This document shows positions 50,840-63,406 of a stretch of DNA of 64,000 nt, piece by piece. The DNA is taken from the NCBI GenBank assembly GCA_023423695.1, contig JAFAFA010000013.1:174349-238348 (forward strand), read 5' to 3'. This DNA is from Pseudomonadota bacterium (GTDB lineage: Bacteria > Pseudomonadota > Alphaproteobacteria > Azospirillales > Azospirillaceae). Below the pieces are notes generated by a model. The model was not told the origin of the DNA, searched no databases, and saw only the letters and a list, made by a program, of their open reading frames with translations. Both the position numbers and the translations under genes were made by a program. Positions within the stretch are counted from its first letter, which is position 1, and every line of letters starts with the position of its first letter.

Positions 50840-52222
50840 TTACCCCCGCAGAACTGGAACCGCGGCGTCGAGCGCCTTGGTCAGGCGGTCGAAGGTCTCG
50901 TGGATGTCGGCCTCGGAGATCACCAGCGGCGGGCACAGCGCGATGGAATCGCCCATGGCGCGGACGATCAGGCCGTTCTCCTGGGCCAGGCCGTTGACCA
51001 GCGCACCGGCGCGGCCGGCCGGGTCGAACGGCACCTTGGTCGCCTTGTCGGCCACCAGCTCCACGGCGCCGATCAGGCCGGTGCCGCGGGCCTCGCCGAC
51101 CAGCGGATGCTCCGCCAGCGCCTTCAGACGGTTCTGGAAGGCCGGAGCGACCGACCGGACATGCCCGACGATGTCGCGCTCCTCGTAGATCCTCAGCGTT
51201 TCCAGCGCCACCGCCGCCGCCACCGGATGGGCGGAGTAGGTGTAGCCATGGCCGAAGGTGCCGATCTTCCGGCTCTCGTCGACGCAGGCGCGATAGACCG
51301 CGTCCGTCACCATGACGGCGGAGATCGGCAGATAGCCCGACGACAGCTGCTTGGCGCAGGTCAGGATGTCCGGCTGCACGCCCACGGTCTGGCTGCCCCA
51401 GAAATTGCCGGTGCGGCCGAAGCCGCAGATCACCTCGTCGGCGACCAGCAGGATGTCGTATTTCTTCAACACCGGCTGGATCTTGGCGAAGTAGGTCGCG
51501 GGCGGCACCACGACGCCGCCGGCACCCATGATCGGCTCGGCGAACATGGCGGCGATGGTGTCCGGCCCCTCGGCCAGGATCAGCGCCTCCAACTGTTCGG
51601 CCAGACGGGTGGCGAAGGCCTCCTCGCTCTCGCCCTCCAGGGCATTGCGGTAATGGTGCGGGCAGTCGCCGTGGATGATGCGGGCGATGGGCAGGTCGAA
51701 GTCGCGGTGGTTGTTGGGCAGCCCGGTCAGGCTGGCGGTCGCCACCGTCACGCCGTGATAGGCGCGCTGGCGCGAGAGGATCTTCTTCTTCTCCGGACGG
51801 CCGAGCGCGTTGTTGTAGTACCAGATCAGCTTGATCGCGGTGTCGTTGGCTTCCGAGCCCGAATTGGCGAAGAAGACCTTGGACATCGGCACCGGTGCCA
51901 GCCCGATCAGCTTCTCGGCCAGATCGATTCCCGGCTCGTGCGACTTGTGGCCGAAGATGTGATAGCTGGACAGCTGCCGCATCTGCTTGGTCGCCGCCTG
52001 CACCAGCCGCTCTTCGCCCCAGCCGAGTGAGACGCACCACAGGCTGGCCATGCCCTCGATATAGTCCTTCCCGCCGTCGTCGAAGACGCGGACACCCTCG
52101 CCGCGCTCGATGATCATCGGCCCCTGCGTCTCGTGGACGTCCAGGTTGGTGTAGGGATGGAGGACGAAGGCCTTGTCGCGGCTGGCGGCGGAGTTGCCGA
52201 CGGTGCTGCCCGGAGCGGTCAT
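50840..52222 (-). CDS. Class III omega-aminotransferase
   Basis: A 460-residue PLP-dependent omega-transaminase. Segments in order: LHPYTNLDVHETQGPMIIER at the start, FFANSGSEANDTAIKLIWYY, RQRAYHGVTVATASLTG, VADEVICGFGRTGNFWG and the PLP lysine in TCAKQLSSGYLPI. It belongs with pyruvate-accepting enzymes that use putrescine, beta-alanine, taurine or similar amines; the exact donor is not evident. It stands alone, divergent from a GST gene. Confidence 0.92.
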   Translation of the reverse strand: MTAPGSTVGNSAASRDKAFVLHPYTNLDVHETQGPMIIERGEGVRVFDDGGKDYIEGMASLWCVSLGWGEERLVQAATKQMRQLSSYHIFGHKSHEPGIDLAEKLIGLAPVPMSKVFFANSGSEANDTAIKLIWYYNNALGRPEKKKILSRQRAYHGVTVATASLTGLPNNHRDFDLPIARIIHGDCPHHYRNALEGESEEAFATRLAEQLEALILAEGPDTIAAMFAEPIMGAGGVVVPPATYFAKIQPVLKKYDILLVADEVICGFGRTGNFWGSQTVGVQPDILTCAKQLSSGYLPISAVMVTDAVYRACVDESRKIGTFGHGYTYSAHPVAAAVALETLRIYEERDIVGHVRSVAPAFQNRLKALAEHPLVGEARGTGLIGAVELVADKATKVPFDPAGRAGALVNGLAQENGLIVRAMGDSIALCPPLVISEADIHETFDRLTKALDAAVPVLRG

Positions 52223-52446
52223 GGAGATGGTCTTCCTGTTCGGTCTTGTCGGGTTCGCTCCCCCGTCTTCCTTGTGAGGTCTGCCGGGGGGTGTTCGATA
52301 TGTTAAACAGTAACGCCGATCATACGCACAGTTCGGTCACTGGACAAACCTGCTTCGTGGTCATCCGTGCCATGCGCGCAAGGCGCTGGCGGGAGGCCGG
52401 GACCGATGGGACAGCTTGACCGGAACGAACAGAGGGAGAGACCGCC

Positions 52447-53082
52447 TTGCCCACGCTCTACGGCATGCCCAGCACCGCCGCCATGGCACCGCACATCCTG
52501 CTGCGCGAGATCGGCCGGCCCTTCGATCTCGTGCTGCTGGACCGCGACAAGGGAGAGCACAAGAGTGCCGCCTATCTCGCGCTGAACCCGCACGGCCGGG
52601 TGCCCACGCTGGTGGACGGCGATCTGGTGCTGTACGAAGCCGCCGCCATCTGCCTGCATCTGGCCGACAGCCATCCGGAGGCGAAGCTGGCTCCGGCGGT
52701 CGGCACGCCCGAACGGGCGGAGTTCTACAAATGGCTGGTCTACCTGACCAACAGCGTCCAGGCCGAGATGCTGCTGTACTTCTACCCCGAACGCCATGTC
52801 GAGGGCGCGGAGGCGCAAGCCGCCTTCAAGGCGGCGACCGAATCCCGGCTGAACGGCCATTTCGACGGGTTGGACCGGGCGCTGGCCGGGCGTACGTGGC
52901 TGCTGGGCGACACGTACAGCGCGGCCGACCCGTACCTGTTCATGCTGTGCCGCTGGACCCGCTTCATGGGCCGCCCGGCACGTACGCTCGCCAACCTGGG
53001 GCCGTACCTCGCCCGCGTGCTGGAGCGCCCAGCAGTGAAGGCAACGTTTGAGGCGGAAGGGCTGGCGGCGCCGTATTACTGA
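52447..53082 (+). CDS. Glutathione S-transferase family protein
   Basis: A 211-residue GST starting at TTG with GGGAGAG correctly spaced upstream. The N-terminal domain has PTLYGMPSTAAMAPHILLRE, the cis-proline segment HGRVPTLVDGD and YEAAAICLHLADSHPE. The C-terminal helical domain has TYSAADPYLFMLCRW with the conserved aspartate. The beta/theta-like class is likely. It ends in a strong terminator and converges on clpB. Confidence 0.9.
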   Translation: MPTLYGMPSTAAMAPHILLREIGRPFDLVLLDRDKGEHKSAAYLALNPHGRVPTLVDGDLVLYEAAAICLHLADSHPEAKLAPAVGTPERAEFYKWLVYLTNSVQAEMLLYFYPERHVEGAEAQAAFKAATESRLNGHFDGLDRALAGRTWLLGDTYSAADPYLFMLCRWTRFMGRPARTLANLGPYLARVLERPAVKATFEAEGLAAPYY

Positions 53083-53095
53083 GCGCATCCAAGAA

Positions 53096-53127
53096 AAAGC
53101 CCCTTTCCTTGGGAGGAAAGGGGCTTT
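53096..53127. terminator. Bidirectional intrinsic terminator between GST and clpB genes
   Basis: A perfect 13-bp stem (AAAGCCCCTTTCC and complement) with a 6-nt loop. On the minus strand it is followed by further T residues (CTTTTTCTT), fitting termination of clpB. Confidence 0.88.
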
Positions 53128-53140
53128 CGCATACTTGGCC

Positions 53141-55744
<2,604 letters not shown>

Positions 55745-56059
55745 GATGCTCCCCTTCTCCTGTCGACCGTCCGCGAGGCAGCCCGGCCAACTTGATCCCC
55801 CTGCCCGATCCACGCAACTGTGCGATCCGCAAGGATGCTGCCGGAGATGTAGGCAGGGCCGGAGGTCATGCAAGACCATCGGCGTAGAAAGGTTATCGGG
55901 AGAGAAACGCCGCCACATCCCCGTCGTCCCGACCGCGTAGGACCGTAAGAAAGGGGTAGCACGCCACCCGCCGATTGCCCCCCTACACGGCACTCGCCCG
56001 CCCCGGCTAGACTGCCGCCTGCCCGCATTCCGCCGGTTTCCCAGACCCGGATACCCACC
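55745..56059. other. clpB upstream region
   Basis: A 315-bp divergent gap between clpB and the NUDIX gene. It holds the candidate heat-shock promoter and no supported gene. Confidence 0.6.
55847..55874 (-). promoter_or_regulatory. Candidate RpoH (heat-shock) promoter for clpB
   Basis: On the minus strand CTTGCA (55874-55869) is followed after a 15-bp spacer by CCTACAT (55853-55847). This resembles the alphaproteobacterial sigma32 pattern CTTG...CYTATNT with one deviation in the -10. It lies about 100 bp before clpB, a typical RpoH target. Confidence 0.4.
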
Positions 56060-56635
56060 ATGACCGATCTGGCCAGTTCCACCACACCTCCAGCCACCCG
56101 GACAGCCGCCGAGCTGAAGCCTGCCACGGCGCACACGGGCCAAGCCATGCCGCGGACCATGACGGCGCGGCTGCTTCGCCTCGCCTGGAGCCTGCGCGGA
56201 ATCTGGCACCGGATCGCACGCCCGCTGACCATGGGGGTGCGGGCGATCATCGTCGACGAGTCGGACCCGTCCGGCCTGCGCGTGCTGCTGATCCGTCACA
56301 GCTATGTCGGCGGCTGGCATCTGCCCGGCGGCGGCGTCGGGCGGGGGGAGACGCTGGTCGACGCCATGCGGCGCGAGGTGCGGGAGGAGGTCGGGCTGAT
56401 CGCCGACCGTCCCGCTCAGCCTTTCGGCATGTATGCCCGTTTCCGCAACGGCGCGAGCGATCACGTGGCGGTCTTCATCGTGCGCGGATGGAGCGGCACG
56501 CCGAAGGCGGACGGGGTGGAGATCGTGGAGGCCCGCTTCTTCCCCATAGACCGGCTTCCGGCGGAACTGTCGCCGGCCACCGGGCGTCGGCTGGAGGAAT
56601 TTCTGGGGCACCGCCCCGTCGCCGAACGCTGGTAG
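56060..56635 (+). CDS. NUDIX hydrolase
   Basis: A 191-residue protein with a complete NUDIX box: GGGVGRGETLVDAMRREVRE followed by EVGL, giving the Gx5Ex7REUxEExGU pattern. It hydrolyses a nucleoside diphosphate linked to another group; the substrate is unknown. A basic, amphipathic N-terminal segment of about 55 residues (TARLLRLAWSLRGIWHRIAR) precedes the domain and could touch the membrane. Internal ATGs near codons 30-34 are alternative starts, since no clear ribosome site precedes 56060. Confidence 0.88.
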   Translation: MTDLASSTTPPATRTAAELKPATAHTGQAMPRTMTARLLRLAWSLRGIWHRIARPLTMGVRAIIVDESDPSGLRVLLIRHSYVGGWHLPGGGVGRGETLVDAMRREVREEVGLIADRPAQPFGMYARFRNGASDHVAVFIVRGWSGTPKADGVEIVEARFFPIDRLPAELSPATGRRLEEFLGHRPVAERW

Positions 56636-56775
56636 CGGCACCAGATCATTGCGAAGGAGCGGGATGGAGTGGACGGCCCGGGGTAGTCCCAACCGCCTTT
56701 TCCCCAGCCGCAAGGTGAGAAACAGGCACCGCATCGGTTGACAGGGACGCTCCGGCCCTTTCATTGTGCAGTGCA

Positions 56776-57540
56776 ATGAACGCCACACTGACCGCCATCC
56801 GCCGCTATCCCGTCAAGGGCATGAGCGGCCAGGACCTTACCGCCATCGACCTGACCGCCGGACAGGCGATTCCGCTCGACCGCCGTTACGGGCTGCTGCA
56901 CGGCCCCGCCGCGCTGGACACCGAGACGGAGGGCTGGCGCCTGCCGTCCGATTTCTTCACGCTGGACCGCACGGAAAAACTGGCGGCGCTGCAGACGGAG
57001 TTCGATGAGGAGACGCGCGCGCTGATCATCCGGCGTGGCGGCCGGCAGGTATCGCGCGGCCGGCTGGACCAGCCGATGGGCCGCACCTTGCTGGAACAGT
57101 TCTTCGCCGCCTATCTGGCCGGAATCGTCCCCGGCATGCCCCGCCTAATCGAGGCGCAGCACGGCGCCTTCGGCGACAGCGAGGAACCGTCGGTCACCCT
57201 GCTGAACCTCGCCAGCCTGCGCGATCTGGAGGAGCGGATCGCCAAGCAGCCGGTCGATCCCCGACGCCTGCGCGCCAACCTGCTTCTGGACGGCGTCGAT
57301 CCGTGGGCGGAACGCGGCTGGGTCGGCGTGACTCTGACCATCGGCGGCGCAACGCTGGAGGTGGTGGAGGCGCTGGACTGCACGCCCGGCAACGATGTGA
57401 ACCCGGACAGCGGCGTCGCCGACCTCAGCCTGCCGAACATCATGGAACGGGGATACGGCCACAGCCAGATCCTGCTGCGCGCCCGGGTGACCGGCGGTGG
57501 CCGGATCGCGGTGGGCGATCCGGTCACGCCGGCTGAATAA
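56776..57540 (+). CDS. MOSC domain protein
   Basis: A 254-residue protein with an N-terminal MOSC beta-barrel start (LTAIRRYPVKGMSGQDLTAI and PLDRRYGLLHG) and the C-terminal MOSC core (RRLRANLLLDGVDPWAERGW, VGVTLTIGGATLEVVEALD). MOSC proteins bind molybdenum cofactor or carry activated sulfur, as in YiiM or mARC-like enzymes. The core cysteine typical of the family may be that in EALDCTPGND. The ATG at 56776 is used; a TTG 12 bp upstream is also in frame. Confidence 0.82.
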   Translation: MNATLTAIRRYPVKGMSGQDLTAIDLTAGQAIPLDRRYGLLHGPAALDTETEGWRLPSDFFTLDRTEKLAALQTEFDEETRALIIRRGGRQVSRGRLDQPMGRTLLEQFFAAYLAGIVPGMPRLIEAQHGAFGDSEEPSVTLLNLASLRDLEERIAKQPVDPRRLRANLLLDGVDPWAERGWVGVTLTIGGATLEVVEALDCTPGNDVNPDSGVADLSLPNIMERGYGHSQILLRARVTGGGRIAVGDPVTPAE

Positions 57541-57550
57541 GCATCAAGCT

Positions 57551-57988
57551 TCAGGCGTTGACGGCCGCCCGTTCCTCGCCGTCCGTCTCATCCTCGCCCT
57601 GCTGGTCGTCATCGTCGCCGACCTGCGAGGAACCCTGCGGCTGGTGGCCGTGCCCGATGCTCGGCTGGCCGCCGCGCTGGCGGTTTTCCGATTCCTGGAT
57701 CTGGTTGATGATGCGCAGGTAATGCTCCGCATGCTGCAGGTAGTTTTCCGCCTGCACGCGGTCGCCGGACGACATCGCGTCGCGGGCCAGCGCCTGATAC
57801 TTTTCCTGCACCTGCCACGCATTGCCGCGGATGCGGACGTCCGGGCCGTTGCTGTCGAAGGTCTGGTGACGCAGCGGAACGTTCTGGCGCCGGCCGGCAC
57901 CGCCGCCGCCCCCGCCACCACCGCCGCTGCCCCCGCCGCCGCTGTTGCCACGACCACGCGAACGCCTGGAGTTCGGTCCCTGTCTCAT
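57551..57988 (-). CDS. DUF4167 RNA-binding-like protein
   Basis: A 145-residue protein opening RQGPNSRRSRGRGNSGGGG, then a glycine run, then the conserved core LRHQTFDSNGPDVRIRGNAW and YLQHAEHYLRIINQIQE, which define DUF4167. The basic Gly/Arg start suggests nucleic acid binding; the C-terminus is acidic. Function unknown. It sits downstream of prmC on the same strand, its usual place in alphaproteobacteria. Confidence 0.92.
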   Translation of the reverse strand: MRQGPNSRRSRGRGNSGGGGSGGGGGGGGGAGRRQNVPLRHQTFDSNGPDVRIRGNAWQVQEKYQALARDAMSSGDRVQAENYLQHAEHYLRIINQIQESENRQRGGQPSIGHGHQPQGSSQVGDDDDQQGEDETDGEERAAVNA

Positions 57989-58271
57989 TCGGCTCTTAAG
58001 GCCCCATGCAAGAGAAGCGCAGTCCCCGGAACGCTCCGGCGGCCATCCGGCCTTCCGGCCCGGCCGCCCGGTCTGCCATGGACGATTTCCATGGGTCGCT
58101 CACGGGGTTCAAACGACGCGTCCGCATCGCGTGCGGCGGGCCATGGCGGTCAGCGCTCGGCAGAAAACCATCCGAGAGTCATGCTCCGCAGGCCGTAGGT
58201 TCGCGGTCGTGTACCGCACACTACCCGGCAAAGCCCGGCGATCCAACCGTTTTTTTGGATAAGCGGCCGTC

Positions 58272-59120
58272 TCACGGCCCCTTTCGTGCCCGCACGCAAC
58301 GCTTTACCCCGCCGAGGTCACACAGGATCGCGGTCTCTCCCAACCCTTGAGCCTCGACCAGCGCCGCCACATCCTCCGCCTGCCCCTGCCCGACCTCGAA
58401 GGCGGCCACCCCGCCGGGAACCAGCAGGCGCGGCAGCTCGGCCGCCAGGATGCGGTAGGGCGCCAGTCCGTCCGGCCCGCCGTCCAGCGCGCGGAGCGGA
58501 TCGTGCTCCCGCACCTCCGGCTCCAGCGTGGCGATGTCGGCGCTGGGGATATAGGGCGGGTTGGACACCACGATGTCGAAACGCTCCCCGATCCCCTTGG
58601 CCCAATCGCCGGTCTGAAACCGCGCGCGCTCTGCCAGCCCGTTGCGCTCGGCGTTGCCGGTCGCCGCCTCCACCGCCAGCGGGCTCAGATCGACACCCAC
58701 TCCGGTGGCGTTCGGCAGCTCCGACAGCAGCGCCAGCAGGATGCAGCCCGTTCCGGTCCCGAAATCGATCAGACGCAGCGGGGCCTTCCGGTCGGGGATG
58801 GCGGCCAGTACCGCTTCCACCACCGTCTCGGTGTCCGGCCGCGGTTCCAGCGTGTCGGCGTTGAGGGCGAGGTCGATGGTCCAGAACTCCCGGTGCCCCA
58901 GGATGCGCCCCACCGGCTCCCGCGCGGCGCGACGCTCGACCAGCGCAAAGGCACGGGCGGCATCGGCGTCGGGGATGGTTTGTTCCGCCTTCGTAACGAA
59001 GTCGGTCCGGGTGAGCGTCAGCGCATGTTCGATCAGATAGCGGGCATCGAGTTCCGGGGTATCGACACCGGCCTCGCGCAGGCGTGCCTCGGCCTGGGCG
59101 CGCAGGGTGCGGAGGTTCAT
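58272..59120 (-). CDS. prmC: Release factor glutamine methyltransferase
   Basis: A 282-residue enzyme that methylates the glutamine of the GGQ motif in release factors RF1 and RF2. The N-terminal helical domain ends near VERRAAREPVGRILGHREFW. The SAM-binding motif is LRLIDFGTGTGCILLALLSE and the catalytic NPPY is in DIVVSNPPYIPSADI. It is separated from its usual partner prfA by an inserted DUF559 gene on the other strand. Confidence 0.95.
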   Translation of the reverse strand: MNLRTLRAQAEARLREAGVDTPELDARYLIEHALTLTRTDFVTKAEQTIPDADAARAFALVERRAAREPVGRILGHREFWTIDLALNADTLEPRPDTETVVEAVLAAIPDRKAPLRLIDFGTGTGCILLALLSELPNATGVGVDLSPLAVEAATGNAERNGLAERARFQTGDWAKGIGERFDIVVSNPPYIPSADIATLEPEVREHDPLRALDGGPDGLAPYRILAAELPRLLVPGGVAAFEVGQGQAEDVAALVEAQGLGETAILCDLGGVKRCVRARKGP

Positions 59121-59167
59121 GGATGCGACCTTTCTACACCTTTTTCAACCATAAATGCGCATTTACA

Positions 59168-59218
59168 GTGACCCCAAATCCCCTCTCCCGCGAAGCGGGG
59201 GAGGGTTAGGGAGGGGGC
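59168..59218 (+). repeat. Dispersed palindrome, left flank of DUF559 gene
   Basis: A 51-bp unit starting GTGACCCCAAATCCCCTC and ending GGGTTAGGGAGGGGGC, with the CCCGCGAAGCGGG hairpin in the middle. It is an inverted copy of the unit at 59571-59623 and belongs to the family near 17.6 and 37.0 kb. Confidence 0.85.
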
Positions 59219-59233
59219 ATACGCCGACGCCAC

Positions 59234-59632
59234 ATGCCACGCGCCAAGAAAACCGCGCTCACCCAAGCCCGCGGCATGCGCCGCATTCCCACCGATGCAG
59301 AACGCAAGCTCTGGAACCTGCTGCGTCGACGACAGATCGGCGGATGGTACTTCCGGCGCCAGCATCCCATTCCGCCCTATATCGCCGACTTCGCCTGCAT
59401 CGAAGCAAAGCTCGTGGTCGAGGTCGATGGCGGACAGCATGCCGAGTCCTCGTATGATGCTGTGCGGGACCGACAGATGAGGCATGCTGGCTGGCGGGTG
59501 AAGCGCTTTTGGAACACCGATGTGCTCAGCAACCCCGAGGGTGTGGCGCGCATGATCTGGGAAGCACTTGGCCCCCTCCCCGACCCTCCCCCGCCTTCGG
59601 CGGGAGAGGGGGATTGGGGTGACGCCGCGTGA
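59234..59632 (+). CDS. DUF559 endonuclease-like protein inserted between prfA and prmC
   Basis: A 132-residue protein of the DUF559 family (very short patch repair endonuclease-like fold). Blocks: ARGMRRIPTDAERKLWNLLR, QIGGWYFRRQHPIPPYIADF and KLVVEVDGGQHAE, in which the acidic residues and the DGxQH motif form the presumed nuclease site. The last 20 residues (from about 113, Pro/Gly/Asp-rich) are encoded by the flanking palindromic repeat rather than by the domain. It runs opposite to prfA and prmC, which are normally adjacent, and is bordered on both sides by inverted repeat copies. Confidence 0.88.
   Translation: MPRAKKTALTQARGMRRIPTDAERKLWNLLRRRQIGGWYFRRQHPIPPYIADFACIEAKLVVEVDGGQHAESSYDAVRDRQMRHAGWRVKRFWNTDVLSNPEGVARMIWEALGPLPDPPPPSAGEGDWGDAA
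59571..59623 (-). repeat. Dispersed palindrome, right flank of DUF559 gene
   Basis: A 53-bp unit, inverted relative to 59168-59218 (reverse complement begins GTCACCCCAATCCCCCTC). It overlaps the 3' end of the DUF559 reading frame and supplies its last codons. Confidence 0.85.
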
Positions 59633-59638
59633 ATCCCC

Positions 59639-60686
<1,048 letters not shown>

Positions 60687-60712
<26 letters not shown>

Positions 60713-62033
60713 GTCGCTCGTCCTTATCCCGTTCAGTCTCTTCGGCCTTATCACCGGCCATACCGTCCAGCCCGAACCTGTCCAGCCCGAACAGCCGGAA
60801 CATCAGCCGCTCGGCCGCGGCCCGTTCGGCCAGCCCCTCGCCGCTGCCGTCGGCGGCCAGCGCCCGCAGCGCTTCCGACGGGGCGTGCAGCAGCCGGTTG
60901 ACCAGAAGCCGCGTCGCCGACGCCGCGTCCAGGTCGCCGTGCCCGGCCAGCAGGCGCCGCCGCTCCGCCTCGAAATGGGTACGGAGCGCCGCCACGGCAG
61001 GCACCGCGGCGCGTTCCGCCCGGTCGCGGGCGAAGGCGGAAACCGCCTCGTCCACGATCATCCAGGCCGCCTGGGTCGCCGCCTCGCGCCCGACGCGGCC
61101 CTGCAGCGCCACCCGCTCCAGATCGGCCAGATCGTAGACGAAGGCGCCGTCCATGCCCGCCACCGCCGGATCGACATCGGCCGGGATGGCGGCGTCGACG
61201 ACGAAGACCGGGCGGCGGCGGCGGCGCTTCAGCACCGCCTCCATCATCGGGGCGGTCAGGATATAACGCCCAAGGCCGGCCGCGGCCACCAGGATATCGG
61301 CGCCGGTCATCGCCGTCTCCAGATCGGCCCAGGGGGCGAAATGCCCGTCCAGCCGCCGCGCCGCCGCCTCCGCCCGCCGGTCCACCGGGGCTGCGACCGT
61401 CAGCCGCGGCAGCCCGGCCTCGCGCAGGCCCTCCAGCACCAGGGCGCCCATGTCGCCCAGACCCAGCAGCAGGGCGCCGCAGCGCCGGATGTCGCCGTGC
61501 AGGTCGCGCGCCACCTGGATGGCGGCGGCGGCCAGCGATGTGGCGCCCTCCGCGATCGGCGTCTCGCTGCGCACCCGCTTGGCGGCGGCATAGGCGGCCT
61601 GCAGAACCGCCTCCAACTCCGGACCGGTCATCCCGGCACCGGCAGCGCTGCGGTGGGCGGCCTTCAGCTGGCCCAGGATATGCGGTTCGCCGACGATCTG
61701 GCTGTCGAGCGAGCAGGCCACTGCGAACAGGTGGCGCACCGCGTCGATGCCGGTGCGGGTATAGAGCTGCGGCGCCAGATCGGATGTCGGCAGGCCGACG
61801 CGGTCGGCCATCGCCTCGGCGATGGCCAGCGCCGCCTCGTTCGGGCGCTCGTGGACCGCCTGCACCTCCACCCGGTCGCAGGTGCTGAGCCACAGCGCCT
61901 GCCCTACCCCCGCCGCGCGCAGCCGGTCCAGCATGCCTGCAACTTCCGCCTCGTCGGTGGACAGGCGGTCGCGGACGGCTCCGGAACAGGTCCGGTGGCT
62001 GGCGCCGATGACGAGGTAGGAGGTGGTGGTCAC
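60687..62033 (-). CDS. hemA: Glutamyl-tRNA reductase
   Basis: A 448-residue enzyme that makes glutamate-1-semialdehyde from Glu-tRNA, the first step of C5-pathway tetrapyrrole synthesis. Motifs: LVIGASHRTC, the catalytic cysteine in LSTCDRVEVQ (most enzymes have STCNR), LDSQIVGEPHILGQLKAA, an NADP-binding LLGLGDMGALVLEGL, and a dimerisation end with LVNRLLHAPSEALR. GTG start at 62033. Finding HemA implies the C5 route here, whereas many alphaproteobacteria use ALA synthase. Confidence 0.88.
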
Positions 62034-62070
62034 GCCGCGGGTCGCTGTCCCTGCTTAAATCGGGGGCAGC

Positions 62071-63240
62071 TTACTCCGCGGCGGGGGCCACGTCTCGCTT
62101 GGTTTCTCGGGTGGTTTCCACTTCGGCGGCTTCCGCGGCGGCCTTCGCCGCTTCGATCTCGGCGGCCTTCTTCTCGACCAGACCGACCAGATGCTGGACG
62201 ATGTCCTGGTCCTTCAGCCGGTGGTCGGTGACGCCGGACAGATAGACCTGATGGGTGTTGTTGCCGCCGCCGGTCAGGCCGATGTCGGTCTCCCGCGCCT
62301 CGCCCGGGCCGTTCACGACGCAGCCGATCACCGACAGGGTCAACGGCGTGGTGATGTGGGCCAGCTTCTGCTCCAGCAACTCCACCGTCTTGATGACGTT
62401 GAAGTTCTGCCGCGCGCAGCTGGGGCAGGAGATGACGGTGACGCCGCGGCGGCGCAGGCCCAGCGACTTCAGGATGTCGTAGCCGACCAGGACCTCTTCC
62501 GCCGGGTCGGCCGACAGCGAGACGCGCAGCGTGTCGCCGATGCCCGACCACAGCAGCATGCCGAGCCCGATCGACGACTTCACCGTGCCGGCGCGCAGGC
62601 CGCCCGCCTCGGTGATGCCGATGTGCAGCGGATAATCGCAGGCCTCGGCCAGCCCCTGATAGGCGGCGACGGCCAGGAAGGCGTCCGACGCCTTCACCGA
62701 GATCTTGAACTCGCGGAAGTCGTTGTCTTCGAGGATCTTCGCGTGGTTCAGCGCGCTCTCGACCATCGCCTCCGGGCAGGGCTCGCCGTATTTCTCCAGC
62801 AGATCCTGCTCCAGCGAGCCGGCATTCACGCCGATGCGCATCGAACAGCCATGGTCCTTGGCCGCCTTCACCACCTCGCGCACCCGCTCGGCCGAGCCGA
62901 TGTTGCCGGGGTTGATGCGCAGGCAGGCCGCCCCGCTCTCCGCCGCCTCGATGGCGCGCTTGTAGTGGAAATGGATGTCGGCGACGATCGGCACCTTCAC
63001 CTGCCGCACGATGTCCTTCAGCGCCAGCGCCGACTCGCGGTCGGGGCAGGAGACGCGGACGATGTCCACCCCCACCCGCTCGGCCGCCTGGATCTGCTCG
63101 ACCGTCGCCTTCACGTCGGTGGTCGGCGTGTTGGTCATGGTCTGGACCGAGATCGGCGCGTCGCCGCCGACAAGCACGTTGCCGACGCGAATCTGGCGCG
63201 ATTTGCGGCGAAGGATCTGGCGGTAGGCGCGCACGGTCAT
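62071..63240 (-). CDS. ispG: 4-hydroxy-3-methylbut-2-en-1-yl diphosphate synthase
   Basis: A 389-residue iron-sulfur enzyme of the MEP isoprenoid pathway that converts MEcPP to HMBPP. The TIM-barrel part has PISVQTMTNTPTTDV, VPIVADIHFHYKRAIEA and CLRINPGNIGS. The 4Fe-4S ligands are in VISCPSCARQNFNV and SVIGCVVNGPGEA. It is followed by the family ending GLTGGGNNTHQVYLSG. An Ala/Glu-rich tail of about 30 residues extends the C-terminus. It lies between rodZ and hemA on the same strand. Confidence 0.96.
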   Translation of the reverse strand: MTVRAYRQILRRKSRQIRVGNVLVGGDAPISVQTMTNTPTTDVKATVEQIQAAERVGVDIVRVSCPDRESALALKDIVRQVKVPIVADIHFHYKRAIEAAESGAACLRINPGNIGSAERVREVVKAAKDHGCSMRIGVNAGSLEQDLLEKYGEPCPEAMVESALNHAKILEDNDFREFKISVKASDAFLAVAAYQGLAEACDYPLHIGITEAGGLRAGTVKSSIGLGMLLWSGIGDTLRVSLSADPAEEVLVGYDILKSLGLRRRGVTVISCPSCARQNFNVIKTVELLEQKLAHITTPLTLSVIGCVVNGPGEARETDIGLTGGGNNTHQVYLSGVTDHRLKDQDIVQHLVGLVEKKAAEIEAAKAAAEAAEVETTRETKRDVAPAAE

Positions 63241-63406
63241 CTCGGGTCAGCCTCTGGACAGCGGAAAGCAATGCCGGGTGCCGCATCCTAGCGCAGCCGG
63301 CGTCAGGCCAGAAGTGCGGTCCGGCGCCCCGGATTCAAGATCGGGTATTCGAGCCATGCATTTACACGGGCCATGCAATCAAGTGGGCCATGCGGGATGG
63401 CAGGGC

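Noticed and set aside
57945..58350. ORFs in the gap between DUF4167 and prmC
   Set aside because: Arg/Pro-rich translations in several frames with no start signal; the gap more likely holds the short hairpin near 58240-58260 and untranslated sequence.
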